Shown one piece after another: positions 34,614 to 43,224 of a stretch of 64,000 nt of DNA (position 1 is its first letter; each line of letters starts with the position of its first letter). The notes under the pieces are model-generated. The model saw nothing but the letters and a program-made list of their open reading frames with translations, did no database searches and was not told where the DNA came from. Both the position numbers and the translations under genes were made by a program. The stretch is from Streptomyces sp. Sge12. GTDB taxonomy: Bacteria; Actinomycetota; Actinomycetes; Streptomycetales; Streptomycetaceae. The stretch lies in NCBI RefSeq assembly GCF_002080455.1, contig NZ_CP020555.1, positions 4,607,501-4,671,500 on the forward strand, in the 5' to 3' direction.

Positions 34614-36806
34614 GTGACCACCCCCCGAGCTGACGCATCCGGCCGACCCGCGGCCACGGCCGAGCCCTACCGGCTCGCCGTGGTGGGGGGCGGGCCCAGG
34701 GCCACGTACGCCCTGGAGAGGCTCTCGGCGACGATCGACCGGCTCGGGGAGGGGCACCGGCTGGAGGTCCACCTCTACGAGCGCACCGGCGCGTTCGGCG
34801 CGGGCCGGGCGCACAGCCCGGACCAGGCGCGGACGAGCTACCTCAACCGGATCGGCGCCCAGGTGGGCTTCGCCGCCGACGAGACGGTGACCGGCGCCGG
34901 CCCGCTGCGCCCGCCGGCCGAGCGGCCCACCCTGCACGAGTGGTGCCGGCGCCGCTTCGCGGAGACCGGAGACCCGGACCTGGACCTGGGGCCGGAGGAC
35001 TGGCCCAAGCGCTACGTCCACGGACTGGCCCTGCGCGACATGTTCGAGACCTTCGCCGCGGACCTGCGCCGCCACCCGGGCGCCGCACTGCACCTGCACC
35101 ACGCGGAGGTCGTGGACATCGCCCCCGCCGCGGACCGCCGGCTGGAGGTCGTCACCGCCGACGGCGAACGCCGCACCGCGGACGAGGTGTTGCTGCTCAC
35201 GGGGCACTCGTACCACGATCCGCGGCGCTCGGCGGGTCCCGCCACCGGCGGCGGGACCCGCCACGTGCCGCACCCGTACCCGCTGGAGGACCGGCTCGAC
35301 GCCGGCAGCTGCGGACCCGACACGGTCGTCGGCTGCGCCGGCATGGGACTCACCGCCATCGACACGATCCTCCACCTCACCGAAGGGCGCGGCGGCTCCT
35401 TCCACGAGGACGGCCCCGCCCTGGTCTACCGGCGCTCCGGCCGGGAACCGGCGGCCGTCGTGGCCTTCAGCGGCTCCGGGCTGTTCACCTTCGCCCGCCC
35501 CGACAACCACAAGCCCAGCGACGGATCCGGCGACCACCCCGGCACCTTCCTGACGACCGGGGCGGTCGACCAGCTGCGGGCCCACGTCGGCCGGGCCCCG
35601 TCCGGCGACGGGCCGGGGCGGGCGCAGCTCGACTTCGAGCGCGACCTGCTGCCGCTGATCGTCCTGGAGATGGCCCACCTGCACTACGTCACGCTCTTCG
35701 GCCCGGCCGCGGCCCTGCTGCTGACCCAGCGCGCGCTCCCGGCCTACCTGGCCTTCGTGACGGGCACGCCCGCCGACGGGCCCGGCCACCTCCTCGCCCC
35801 GCTGGAGCGTGCGGTGGACGAGATCGCCGACGTGCTGGAGGGCGTACTGCGCGGCAAGTGCGCGCTGTTCACCGCCCAGGCAGCGGTCACCTGGCCGGTC
35901 CGCGAGGTCCTGCTGCACTGGACCCGGACCGTGTACGGCCCCTCCGCCGAGGCCGGGGTCCGCCGCTGCGTCGACCGGTCGCTGCCGCCCGGCACGGTCA
36001 CCGACGCCCTCGACTCGGCCTGGGGCCTGGAGACGTACCTGCACGGCAACCGCTTCGACTGGCACCGGGCCGTCGCCCCGGTCCCGCCCGGCGCGAGTCC
36101 CGAGGAGTTCCGCGCGTCCGTCCGGACGTTCATGGCCCGCGACCAGCTGTGGGCCCGTCAGGGCAACCTCGCGAACCCCCACAAGGCGGCCTCAGACGGC
36201 GTCTGGCGCGACCTGCGCCAGGTCATCTCGTACGCGGTGGACCACGCGGGACTGACCGCCGCCTCCCAGCGCCACTTCCTGCGGCACTACGTACGCCACC
36301 ACAACCGGCTCGCGAACGGCGCGGCCCCCGAGATCATGGCGAAGATGGCCGCCCTGATCGACTGCGGGCTGCTGGACGTCGGCGCGGGACCCGGGGCCCG
36401 GGTCCGGCTCGACGGAGCCACCGGCAAGAGCGTGGTCGAGGGCCCGCACACCGGCCTGTCCCGCCCGGTCGACGTCCTGGTCGAGGCCCGGATGCACGGC
36501 TTCGACCCGCGGCTCGACGCCCTGCCGCTCTACCGCAACCTGCTCGACCGGGGCCTGGTGCGGTTGTGGCGCAACCCGTCGGCGGACGGCGAGGACTTCC
36601 TGCCGGGCGGGCTCGACCTGACGCCCGAGTTCCACCCGGTCGACCCCGACGGCACGCCGGACCCCCGGTTCACCGTCCTGGGCGTGCCCTCCGAGGGCGC
36701 CCGGTCCTTCCTGCTCTCCGCACTGCGCCCCCACGCCGACCACTACGTCATGCGGGACACCCTCGTCTGGCTGGACCTCTTCTGGCCCAGGGCCACGAGC
36801 CGCTGA
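34614..36806 (+). CDS. Large FAD/NAD(P)-binding protein, possibly a flavin oxygenase
   Basis: About 730 residues. The N-terminus has a dinucleotide-binding fold (LAVVGGGPRATYALERL), followed by an ARTSYLNRIG segment and a second glycine-rich loop (VVGCAGMGLTAIDTIL), as in two-Rossmann flavoproteins of the NAD_binding_9-like group. The C-terminal 400 residues are mostly helical, and I recognise no known domain there. GTG 34614 has GAGG 5 bp upstream; a GTG at 34608 is possible. The gene follows the aminotransferase by 78 bp on the same strand and ends at a strong hairpin, so it probably belongs to the phosphonate operon. It could oxidise AEP nitrogen or carbon, or the acyl chain; this is a guess from the cofactor fold. 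Confidence 0.75.
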   Translation: MTTPRADASGRPAATAEPYRLAVVGGGPRATYALERLSATIDRLGEGHRLEVHLYERTGAFGAGRAHSPDQARTSYLNRIGAQVGFAADETVTGAGPLRPPAERPTLHEWCRRRFAETGDPDLDLGPEDWPKRYVHGLALRDMFETFAADLRRHPGAALHLHHAEVVDIAPAADRRLEVVTADGERRTADEVLLLTGHSYHDPRRSAGPATGGGTRHVPHPYPLEDRLDAGSCGPDTVVGCAGMGLTAIDTILHLTEGRGGSFHEDGPALVYRRSGREPAAVVAFSGSGLFTFARPDNHKPSDGSGDHPGTFLTTGAVDQLRAHVGRAPSGDGPGRAQLDFERDLLPLIVLEMAHLHYVTLFGPAAALLLTQRALPAYLAFVTGTPADGPGHLLAPLERAVDEIADVLEGVLRGKCALFTAQAAVTWPVREVLLHWTRTVYGPSAEAGVRRCVDRSLPPGTVTDALDSAWGLETYLHGNRFDWHRAVAPVPPGASPEEFRASVRTFMARDQLWARQGNLANPHKAASDGVWRDLRQVISYAVDHAGLTAASQRHFLRHYVRHHNRLANGAAPEIMAKMAALIDCGLLDVGAGPGARVRLDGATGKSVVEGPHTGLSRPVDVLVEARMHGFDPRLDALPLYRNLLDRGLVRLWRNPSADGEDFLPGGLDLTPEFHPVDPDGTPDPRFTVLGVPSEGARSFLLSALRPHADHYVMRDTLVWLDLFWPRATSR

Positions 36807-36830
36807 CCCTCACCGGCGGCGCGGCAGGCG

Positions 36831-36857
36831 CCGGAGCCGCGCAGGGCGCGGCTCCGG
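36831..36857. terminator. Hairpin terminator between convergent genes
   Basis: CCGGAGCCGCG (36831-36841) pairs perfectly with CGCGGCTCCGG (36847-36857) around a 5-base loop. It lies between the flavoprotein gene and the M6 protease gene and marks the right border of the biosynthetic cluster. No long T run follows. Confidence 0.65.
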
Positions 36858-36883
36858 TTCGGCGGCGGCCCCCGCCGCCGCGG

Positions 36884-38161
36884 TCAGGGCCGGATGACGC
36901 GGACCTGGTAGCTGCCGTTGCGCAGCTCGCCGACCACGGAGACGCTGATGCCCGCCTTCTCGTCGGTGAAGGTCTCGCCCGGCCGGAACGGCGCGTCCGA
37001 GAGTTCCGCGTGGACATTGGGCCGCCGGGTGCAGCCGCCGCTCGCGTCGGCGCTGTCCGACACGGTGATCGGGCCGTGCCCGGTGTCCACGTCGGAGTCC
37101 ACCTTGTAGATGAGGACGCCGGGCTTGCAGACGGCCTCGTCGTTCCCGGCACGGGTGCGCACCTCCACCGCGTACCCCACGCTCTCCGACAGCGGTATGA
37201 AGGCCAGCTTGGTGCCGCCCCGCACCCCCAGCGGGGAGAGGGTGTGGTCGCTGGTGCCCGACTTGGACGCGCAGCTGATCTGCGTGCTGTCCAGCCAGCC
37301 CAGCTTCCACTTGTGCCAGCCCATCAGGTCGTTGTTGGCCCCCCAGTCCTCGCTCATGATGTCCCAGTGCCCGACCGTGCTCCCGCCGTCGGAGGTGTAG
37401 AGGTCGGGCAGCCCGAAGACGTGCCCGTTCTCGTGCGGGAGCACCCGGTAGCCGGTCTCCCGGTAGGTGCCGGAGCCGTCGTCCTGCCGGCTGTAGACGA
37501 AGGACGTGTTGGCCAGCGGCACCCCGTCGGCGACCGGCGCCTCGCCGTTGCCCGAGAAGGTCACCGACAGGACGGTGTCCAGGGCGGACGGCCCGGCGTT
37601 CGGCGTGACCAGGATGTTGATCAGGTCGTACCGGCTGAAGTCCACCTCGGCGTCGGCGGCCTTCGCGATGTGCTCGACGAGCTGCCGGTAGCCGGGCTCG
37701 TACGCGGACCCGCGCTCGATCCCGTAAGCCGCGAAGGGCATCGGCATCCGCAGCCAGTTCCTTATCGGAGCCTCGGCCCGGTAGGCCAGCCGGCCGTAGG
37801 AGCTGGTGCGGAACCATTCGGCCGTCTGCGGGAAGAACTCGGCCATCCGGTCCGCCGCCGTGCCCTCGCCCTTGGCGTCGGGGAAGTCGATCATCAGGTT
37901 CAGGGCCCGGATCTCGCCGGTCGAGCGCGCGTACCCGGGAGGGGTCGGCATGCCCTCGGACATCTGCACGCCCATGGTGCCCGCGATCCGGCAGGGCGCG
38001 AGGGCCGATTCCACGGTCGTCGCCACCGCTCCGGCCGCCGAGTGCCCGCGGCTGGATATGCCGGTGCTCGCGGTGGTCGTGACACCGAGGGCCAGCGCGG
38101 TCAGGCCGATGTACGCGCTGGTGCGGCGTGGTCTGCGTATCCGCCGGCGGGTCTGCGGCAT
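36884..38161 (-). CDS. Secreted M6-family (immune inhibitor A-like) metalloprotease
   Basis: A 425-residue exported zinc protease. An Arg-rich start (QTRRRIRRPRR) and a hydrophobic stretch (YIGLTALALGVTTTASTG) form a signal peptide. The zinc site is HENGHVFGLPDLY, with HExxH changed to HENGH, followed by the WDIMSEDWG motif of M6 peptidases. The C-terminal part is beta-rich. The length is typical for the short streptomycete M6 proteins without extra domains. It is transcribed alone. A CRP-like palindrome lies about 115 bp upstream. It has no evident link to the adjacent biosynthetic cluster. Confidence 0.88.
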   Translation of the reverse strand: MPQTRRRIRRPRRTSAYIGLTALALGVTTTASTGISSRGHSAAGAVATTVESALAPCRIAGTMGVQMSEGMPTPPGYARSTGEIRALNLMIDFPDAKGEGTAADRMAEFFPQTAEWFRTSSYGRLAYRAEAPIRNWLRMPMPFAAYGIERGSAYEPGYRQLVEHIAKAADAEVDFSRYDLINILVTPNAGPSALDTVLSVTFSGNGEAPVADGVPLANTSFVYSRQDDGSGTYRETGYRVLPHENGHVFGLPDLYTSDGGSTVGHWDIMSEDWGANNDLMGWHKWKLGWLDSTQISCASKSGTSDHTLSPLGVRGGTKLAFIPLSESVGYAVEVRTRAGNDEAVCKPGVLIYKVDSDVDTGHGPITVSDSADASGGCTRRPNVHAELSDAPFRPGETFTDEKAGISVSVVGELRNGSYQVRVIRP

Positions 38162-38465
38162 GGAGATCGCCTTCGGTCCGCGGCAGCCGGCCCTGCCCGG
38201 TCTGCGCTCTGTCCGATCACCCTCCGCCGGGCGCGTCGCGCCCGCGCGTCGGGAGAGGCCGAACGTGGACGGGGTGGTGACTCAGGTCACACGGGGGAGT
38301 GAAATAACCGGGGACGGGATCCCCGTTTGTACGTGAGTCCCGTCAAGCGGGGAGCGGCTCCCCGTTTGTGCGGGGCGGTCGCACCGCCCCGCAGCGTCCA
38401 CGCCGTCCACACCGTCCGCACCACGAGTCCGCGAGTCCGCGAGTCCGCGCCAGGGAGGCCCCGGA
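38162..38465. promoter_or_regulatory. Divergent control region of the M6 protease and TetR genes
   Basis: About 300 bp without a gene. GTGACTCAGGTCAC (38277-38290) is an inverted repeat that fits the Streptomyces Crp pattern GTG-N6-GNCAC. Two copies of CTCCCCGTTTGT/ATCCCCGTTTGT (ending near 38330 and 38372) are about 42 bp apart and could bind the TetR protein. Three tandem copies of GAGTCCGC occupy 38425-38448, just before the TetR start. Confidence 0.45.
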
Positions 38466-39185
38466 ATGAAGCGCTCCAGCAGTACCGCCACGGCGGTCCG
38501 GCCCGCCCCCGCGGCTGCCGGGGAGCCGGTACCGGTACCGGTACCGGTCCCGGCGGCGACGGCCGTTCCGCGTCCGCGCGCCGACGCCGTCCGCAACCGC
38601 GAGCGCATCCTGGCGGCGGCCCGCGAGGCCTTCGTCGAGTCCGGCTCCGCGATCCCCTTCGACGAGGTGGCCCGCCGGGCCGGCATCGGCAACGCCACGC
38701 TCTACCGGCACTTCCCCGACCGTGCCACCCTCGTCCACCACGTCGTGCTCTTCACGATGGGCCGGGTGACGGCCTCGGCCGAGGCCTCCCTCGCCGAGGA
38801 GCCCGATGCCTTCGCCGCGCTCTGCCGGTTCACGCACACCGCCGCGGACGAGCGGATCGGCGCCCTGTGCCCGATGCTCGCCGACGGCTTCGACCGCGAA
38901 CACCCCGAACTCCTCGCGGCGAGCACCGCGTTGGAGCAGGCCGTCGTGACCCTGCTGGCGGCCGGCCAAGCCGCCGGACTGGTCCGTACGGACATCGGCG
39001 CGGGCGATCTGATGGTCGCCCTGTCCCAGCTCAGCCGCCCCCTCCCGGGGACCGGATGCCTGGACACCGACCGCTTCGCCCACCGCCATCTCCAGCTCTT
39101 CCTCGACGGCCTGAGGGCCCCGGCGCGCTCCGAGCTCCCGGGCTCGGCGGCCACGCTGGACGACCTGCGGCAGAAAACCATGTGA
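38466..39185 (+). CDS. TetR-family transcriptional regulator
   Basis: A 239-residue regulator. Its N-terminal tail of about 40 residues is Pro/Ala/Val-rich, partly from a CCGGTA tandem repeat at 38526-38548 that encodes alternating Pro-Val. The helix-turn-helix follows (RERILAAAREAF, PFDEVARRAGIGNATLYRHF). The C-terminal ligand domain is of the TetR type found next to MFS pumps. It lies 62 bp upstream of, and in the same direction as, a DHA2 exporter gene, so it probably represses that pump. The inducing compound is unknown. Confidence 0.9.
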   Translation: MKRSSSTATAVRPAPAAAGEPVPVPVPVPAATAVPRPRADAVRNRERILAAAREAFVESGSAIPFDEVARRAGIGNATLYRHFPDRATLVHHVVLFTMGRVTASAEASLAEEPDAFAALCRFTHTAADERIGALCPMLADGFDREHPELLAASTALEQAVVTLLAAGQAAGLVRTDIGAGDLMVALSQLSRPLPGTGCLDTDRFAHRHLQLFLDGLRAPARSELPGSAATLDDLRQKTM

Positions 39186-39247
39186 CCCGCACAAAGCTCA
39201 AGAACTAGTCTTTTTCAGTCATTCCGCACAGTGAAGTGGGTACCTCC

Positions 39248-40780
39248 ATGTCAAAAACAGCCGCGAGCCTCGCGCCGGCTGCCGATCCCAGCCGCTGGAA
39301 GGCACTCGTCTTCATAGCCCTGGCCCAGCTGATGGTCGTCCTCGACGCGACCATCGTGAACATCGCGCTCCCCTCCGCCCAGACCGACCTCGGCATCTCG
39401 GACGGCAACCGCCAGTGGGTCATCACCGCGTACGCGCTGGCCTTCGGCGGACTGCTCCTCTTCGGCGGCCGCATCGCCGACAAGTGGGGCCGTAAGAACG
39501 CCTTCGTCGTCGGCCTCATCGGCTTCGCCCTGGCCTCCGCGCTCGGCGGCGCCGCGAACGGCGAGGCCATGATGCTCGGCGCCCGCGCCCTCCAGGGTGC
39601 CTTCGGCGCACTGCTCGCACCGGCGGCCCTGTCGCTGCTCGCGGTCATGTTCACCGACGCCAAGGAGCGCGCCAAGGCCTTCGGCATCTACGGAGCCATC
39701 GCGGGCGGCGGCGGCGCCGTCGGCCTGATCCTCGGCGGCTTCCTGACCGAGTACCTCAACTGGCGCTGGACCTTCTTCGTCAACATCCCCTTCGCGATCG
39801 TCGCGGCCGTGGGTGCCTGGATGGTCATCCGTGAGCCCGCCGGCTCCCGCAACCGCGCGCCGCTCGACATCCCGGGCGTGGTCCTGTCCACCACCGGTCT
39901 CGTCGCCCTGGTGTACGGCTTCACCCGCGCCGAGTCCGCCGGCTGGTCGGACGCCCTGACGGTCACCATGTTCGTCGCCTCGGCGCTGCTGCTGGCCGCC
40001 TTCGTCCTCGTCGAGTCCAAGGTGAAGTCCCCGCTGCTGCCGCTGCGCGTCCTGCTGGAGCGCAACCGCGGCGGTGTCTACCTCTCGCTCGGCCTCGCCG
40101 TCATCTCGATGTTCGGCCTGTTCCTCTTCCTCACCTACTACCTCCAGGTCGTGAAGGGCTTCTCGCCCGTCAAGACCGGCTTCGCCTTCCTGCCGATGAT
40201 CGCGGGCATGATCACGGGCTCCACCCAGATCGGCGCCCGTCTGATGACCCGGGTCCCGCCGCGCCTGCTGATGGGCCCCGGCTTCCTGGTCGCCGCCCTC
40301 GGCATGCTGCTGCTGACGCAGCTGGAGGTCGGCTCCTCCTACCCGGCGCTGATCCTGCCGGCGCAGCTGCTGCTCGGCCTCGGCATGGGCACGGCGTTCA
40401 TGCCGGCGATGTCCCTGGCCACGCACGGGGTGAACCCGGCCGACGCCGGAGTCGCCTCCGCGATGGTCAACACCTCGCAGCAGGTCGGCGGCGCCATCGG
40501 CACCGCACTGCTCAACACCATCGCCGCCTCGGCGACCACCGCCTACCTGACCGACCACGCGGCCGAGGCCGCGGCGGGCGGCCCGGCCGGGCAGCTGATC
40601 CAGGCGCAGGCCATGGTCGAGGGCTACGCCTCCGCCATCTGGTGGGCGGTCGGCATCCTCGTCGCCAGCTCGGCCATCGCCCTGGCGCTGATCAACACCG
40701 GCCGTCCGGGTGCGGGCGGCCCGGTGGCCTCCGGTTCCGTGGAGGACGCCGAGCTCAAGGTTCCGGTGATCGCCCACTGA
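39248..40780 (+). CDS. MFS drug:H+ antiporter, DHA2 (14-helix) family
   Basis: A 510-residue exporter with MVVLDATIVNIALPSAQ (helix 1), RIADKWGRKNAFVVG (motif A) and a C-type motif near GLILGGFLTEYLNWRW. The hydrophobic profile fits 14 helices. ATG 39248 is favoured; a GTG four codons upstream (39236) is possible, and neither has a perfect ribosome site. It follows the TetR gene and is probably controlled by it. The substrate is unknown. It looks like a general multidrug pump of the EmrB/QacA kind. Confidence 0.92.
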   Translation: MSKTAASLAPAADPSRWKALVFIALAQLMVVLDATIVNIALPSAQTDLGISDGNRQWVITAYALAFGGLLLFGGRIADKWGRKNAFVVGLIGFALASALGGAANGEAMMLGARALQGAFGALLAPAALSLLAVMFTDAKERAKAFGIYGAIAGGGGAVGLILGGFLTEYLNWRWTFFVNIPFAIVAAVGAWMVIREPAGSRNRAPLDIPGVVLSTTGLVALVYGFTRAESAGWSDALTVTMFVASALLLAAFVLVESKVKSPLLPLRVLLERNRGGVYLSLGLAVISMFGLFLFLTYYLQVVKGFSPVKTGFAFLPMIAGMITGSTQIGARLMTRVPPRLLMGPGFLVAALGMLLLTQLEVGSSYPALILPAQLLLGLGMGTAFMPAMSLATHGVNPADAGVASAMVNTSQQVGGAIGTALLNTIAASATTAYLTDHAAEAAAGGPAGQLIQAQAMVEGYASAIWWAVGILVASSAIALALINTGRPGAGGPVASGSVEDAELKVPVIAH

Positions 40781-40812
40781 TCGGGGTCGAGGGCCCCGGG
40801 GAATGACTGATG

Positions 40813-40846
40813 ACCCCGTCTCGTTCAAATTTGAACGAGACGGGGT
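40813..40846. promoter_or_regulatory. Perfect 34-bp palindrome upstream of the LigB-like dioxygenase gene
   Basis: The left half ACCCCGTCTCGTTCAAA (40813-40829) is matched exactly by its reverse complement at 40830-40846, with no spacer. The core TTCAAATTTGAA is AT-rich and resembles operators of MarR/HxlR-type regulators. It lies 45 bp before the dioxygenase start and 32 bp after the MFS stop. With no loop and no T run it is a poor terminator, so I favour an operator. The regulator is not next to it. Confidence 0.7.
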
Positions 40847-40891
40847 TAGTCTGTTTTCACTACGTATTTCAACTACCCGGAGGAGTGCCCG

Positions 40892-41665
40892 GTGACCACC
40901 CGCATACCGGCCCTGTACCTGAGCCACGGCGCACCCCCGCTGGCCGACGACCCGATCTGGCCCGGCGAGCTCGCCGAGTGGTCCGCCGGTCTGCCCCGCC
41001 CCCGGGCGATCCTGATGGTCTCCGCCCACTGGGAGGAGGCCCCGCTCGCCCTCGGCGCCACCGAGCGCGTCCCGCTCGTGTACGACTTCTGGGGCTTCCC
41101 CGAGCACTACTACCGGGTCCGCTACGACGCCCCCGGCGCCCCGGAGCTGGCCGCCTCGGTCCGCAAACTGCTCCGGGCCCCCGGCACCCCCGTCCAGGAC
41201 ATCCCCGACCGCGGCCTGGACCACGGGGCGTACGTCCCCCTGGTGGAGATGTACCCGGACGCCGACATCCCGGTCCTCCAGATCTCCCTGCCCACCCTGG
41301 ATCCGGCCCGGCTGATGGACCTCGGCCGCAAGCTGGCCCCGCTGCGCGACGAGGGCGTACTGATCGTCGGCAGCGGCTTCTTCACGCACAACCTGGCCGC
41401 CCTGCGCCACCCGGGCCCGGGCGTCCCCGCCTGGTCGGCGGAGTTCGACGCCTGGGGGAGCGAAGCCCTGGCCGCGTCGGACGTGGACGCCCTGCTGGAC
41501 TTCGAGAACAAGTCCCCGGCGGGCCGGCTGGCCCACCCCCGCACGGAACACTTCGCCCCGCTCTTCGTCACCCTCGGCGCGGCCGCATCCGACCTGACCA
41601 CCGCCCGCACCCCGGTGGACGGCTTCTGGCTGGGCCTCTCGAAGCGCTCCCTCCAGTTCGGCTAG
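40892..41665 (+). CDS. LigB/DODA-type extradiol dioxygenase family protein
   Basis: A 257-residue member of the class III extradiol ring-cleavage dioxygenase family (YgiD/DODA group). Metal-site histidines are in YLSHGAPPL and near the end of the central segment RGLDHGAYVPL; the SAHWEE and GSGFFTHNL motifs are also conserved. Some members open dihydroxyphenylalanine-type catechols, but many bacterial ones have unknown substrates. GTG 40892 is preceded by GGAGGAG. It appears monocistronic behind a 34-bp palindrome. Confidence 0.88.
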   Translation: MTTRIPALYLSHGAPPLADDPIWPGELAEWSAGLPRPRAILMVSAHWEEAPLALGATERVPLVYDFWGFPEHYYRVRYDAPGAPELAASVRKLLRAPGTPVQDIPDRGLDHGAYVPLVEMYPDADIPVLQISLPTLDPARLMDLGRKLAPLRDEGVLIVGSGFFTHNLAALRHPGPGVPAWSAEFDAWGSEALAASDVDALLDFENKSPAGRLAHPRTEHFAPLFVTLGAAASDLTTARTPVDGFWLGLSKRSLQFG

Positions 41666-42179
41666 CCCCGCCCCCCTCGGGACGTGCGGGTGCCTCGCCA
41701 GGGCCGGTGAAGGGTCCGGTTCGTCTTGAATAGCGCGCTTGTGGGGAATTCTGGCATTCGATCGCCAGTCCAGGCAACCAGAACCCGGCGGGGGCCGTCT
41801 TCAGGGGCGGAGTGCAGCCGGGATCGGCGCTCTTCCGGGGCGAGCGGGGTCGCGTCAATGGTGACGGCGGTCTCAAAGGTTTGGTGGAGGTAAAGAACCG
41901 CGCGAGCCTCCGGTTCCGCCTCCGTACCGGCCCTGACCTGCGCTCATTCAAGCCTTCGTGGAGTTCCGGCTCCCGCCGGGGGCGCGGCGCGGCGGGGCAG
42001 GATACTGCAAGATCTCGAGAAAGAGGGAGCAGCGCGGGAATTCTGTCCCGATTCCAGTCGTTGTTTCCTTCGGAAGCGGGCACTCGGGAGAGTGTCCGTG
42101 ACGTTCCGGACCGGTTGGCAGCCGTCCCGGTGGCGTCCACCAGCCGCACCGCGACCGAACACTTCGCAAGGGAGCACGC
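41666..42179 (+). promoter_or_regulatory. Long leader with sigma-R-type promoter(s) of the sigma factor gene
   Basis: About 510 bp without a plausible gene. GGGAAT (42036-42041), an 18-bp spacer and GTT (42060-42062) match the Streptomyces sigma-R promoter consensus exactly. A second, weaker copy is GGGAAT (41745-41750)-N18-GTC (41769-41771). hrdD of S. coelicolor is a known sigma-R target, so this promoter is what one expects here. Confidence 0.7.
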
Positions 42180-43157
42180 ATGGCAACCCGCGCCGTCGCC
42201 CGTCGTCAGTCCACGAGCAGCGCCCGCGCTGTGGGCGGGGAGATCGCAGACCGCGACCTGGTCGGCATGTACCTGGACGAGATCGCGCGCACCCCGCTGC
42301 TCGACGCCGCCAAGGAAGTGGAGCTGTCCCAGATCATCGAGGCGGGCGTCTACGCCCAGCAGATCCTCGACGGGGCGATAGAGCGGGAGGGGGAGACCCC
42401 GGCCCGCGAGGAGCTGGAGGCGCTGGCCGCCGAGGGCGAGCGCGCCAAGGAAGTCTTCATCCGCTCCAACCTCCGTCTCGTCGTGGCCGTCGCCCGGCGC
42501 TATCCGCGCAGCGGTCTGCCCCTGCTCGACCTGATCCAGGAGGGCAACGCCGGCCTGGTCCGCGCGGTCGAGAAGTTCGACTACGCCAAGGGCTTCAAGT
42601 TCTCCACGTACGCCACGTGGTGGATCCGGCAGGCGATCACCCGGTCCATCGCGGACCAGTCCCGCACCATCCGCCTCCCCGTCCACCTGGTCGAGGAGCT
42701 CGGCCGGATCCGCCGCATCCAGCGCGAATTCAACCGCGAGAACGGCCGCGACCCGGAGCACGCCGAGATCGCCGCCGAGCTGGACTCGACGGAGAAGCGC
42801 GTGGGCGACGTACTGGACTGGGCGCGCGACCCGGTCAGCCTGAACATGTCGGTCGACGACGACGGCGACACCCAGTTCGGTGACCTCCTGGAGGACACCT
42901 CGGCGATCTCGCCCGAGCAGTCCGTGCTCTCCCTGCTGCGCAGCGAGGAGCTGGAGGACCTGCTGGGCAAGCTCGACCAGCGCACGGCGTCGATCATCAA
43001 GATGCGGTACGGCATCGACGACGGCCGCGAGCGGACCCTGACGGAGGTCGGCAAGCAGCACGGCCTGACCCGTGAGCGGATCCGCCAGATCGAGAAGCAC
43101 GCGCTGCTGGAGCTGAAGCGGATGGCGCGCGACACCGGCTTCGACGCGGTGGCCTGA
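42180..43157 (+). CDS. hrdD: Group 2 RNA polymerase sigma-70 factor (HrdD-like)
   Basis: A 325-residue principal-like sigma factor. Region 1.2 begins DLVGMYLDEIARTPLL; region 2 has the core-binding and -10-melting motif EKFDYAKGFKFSTYATWWIRQ; region 3 contains LVEELGRIRRIQREF; region 4.2 has EVGKQHGLTRERIRQIE. The long acidic region 1.1 and most of the non-conserved insert of HrdB are missing, so it is not the essential housekeeping factor. Length and the sigma-R-type promoter favour HrdD over HrdA or HrdC. ATG 42180 has GGGAG 6 bp upstream. The paralog name is my best guess. Confidence 0.85.
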   Translation: MATRAVARRQSTSSARAVGGEIADRDLVGMYLDEIARTPLLDAAKEVELSQIIEAGVYAQQILDGAIEREGETPAREELEALAAEGERAKEVFIRSNLRLVVAVARRYPRSGLPLLDLIQEGNAGLVRAVEKFDYAKGFKFSTYATWWIRQAITRSIADQSRTIRLPVHLVEELGRIRRIQREFNRENGRDPEHAEIAAELDSTEKRVGDVLDWARDPVSLNMSVDDDGDTQFGDLLEDTSAISPEQSVLSLLRSEELEDLLGKLDQRTASIIKMRYGIDDGRERTLTEVGKQHGLTRERIRQIEKHALLELKRMARDTGFDAVA

Positions 43158-43175
43158 CCGGCCCCGCCCCCGTAC

Positions 43176-43212
43176 GAGCCCCGGTGCCTATCCCCCCCAG
43201 GCGCCGGGGCTC
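43176..43212. terminator. Hairpin between sigma factor and WYL regulator genes
   Basis: GAGCCCCGGTGCC (43176-43188) pairs with GGCGCCGGGGCTC (43200-43212) with one G-U pair and an 11-base loop. CCCCCTTTCCC follows. The genes on both sides converge, so it can serve both. Confidence 0.65.
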
Positions 43213-43224
43213 CCCCTTTCCCGG

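Noticed and set aside
40813..40846. Rho-independent terminator for the MFS gene at the 34-bp palindrome
   Set aside because: No loop and no T run on either strand; operator is more likely.
41812..42381. Plus-strand frame before the sigma factor gene
   Set aside because: Overlaps the sigma factor in another frame and covers the promoter region; translation not protein-like.
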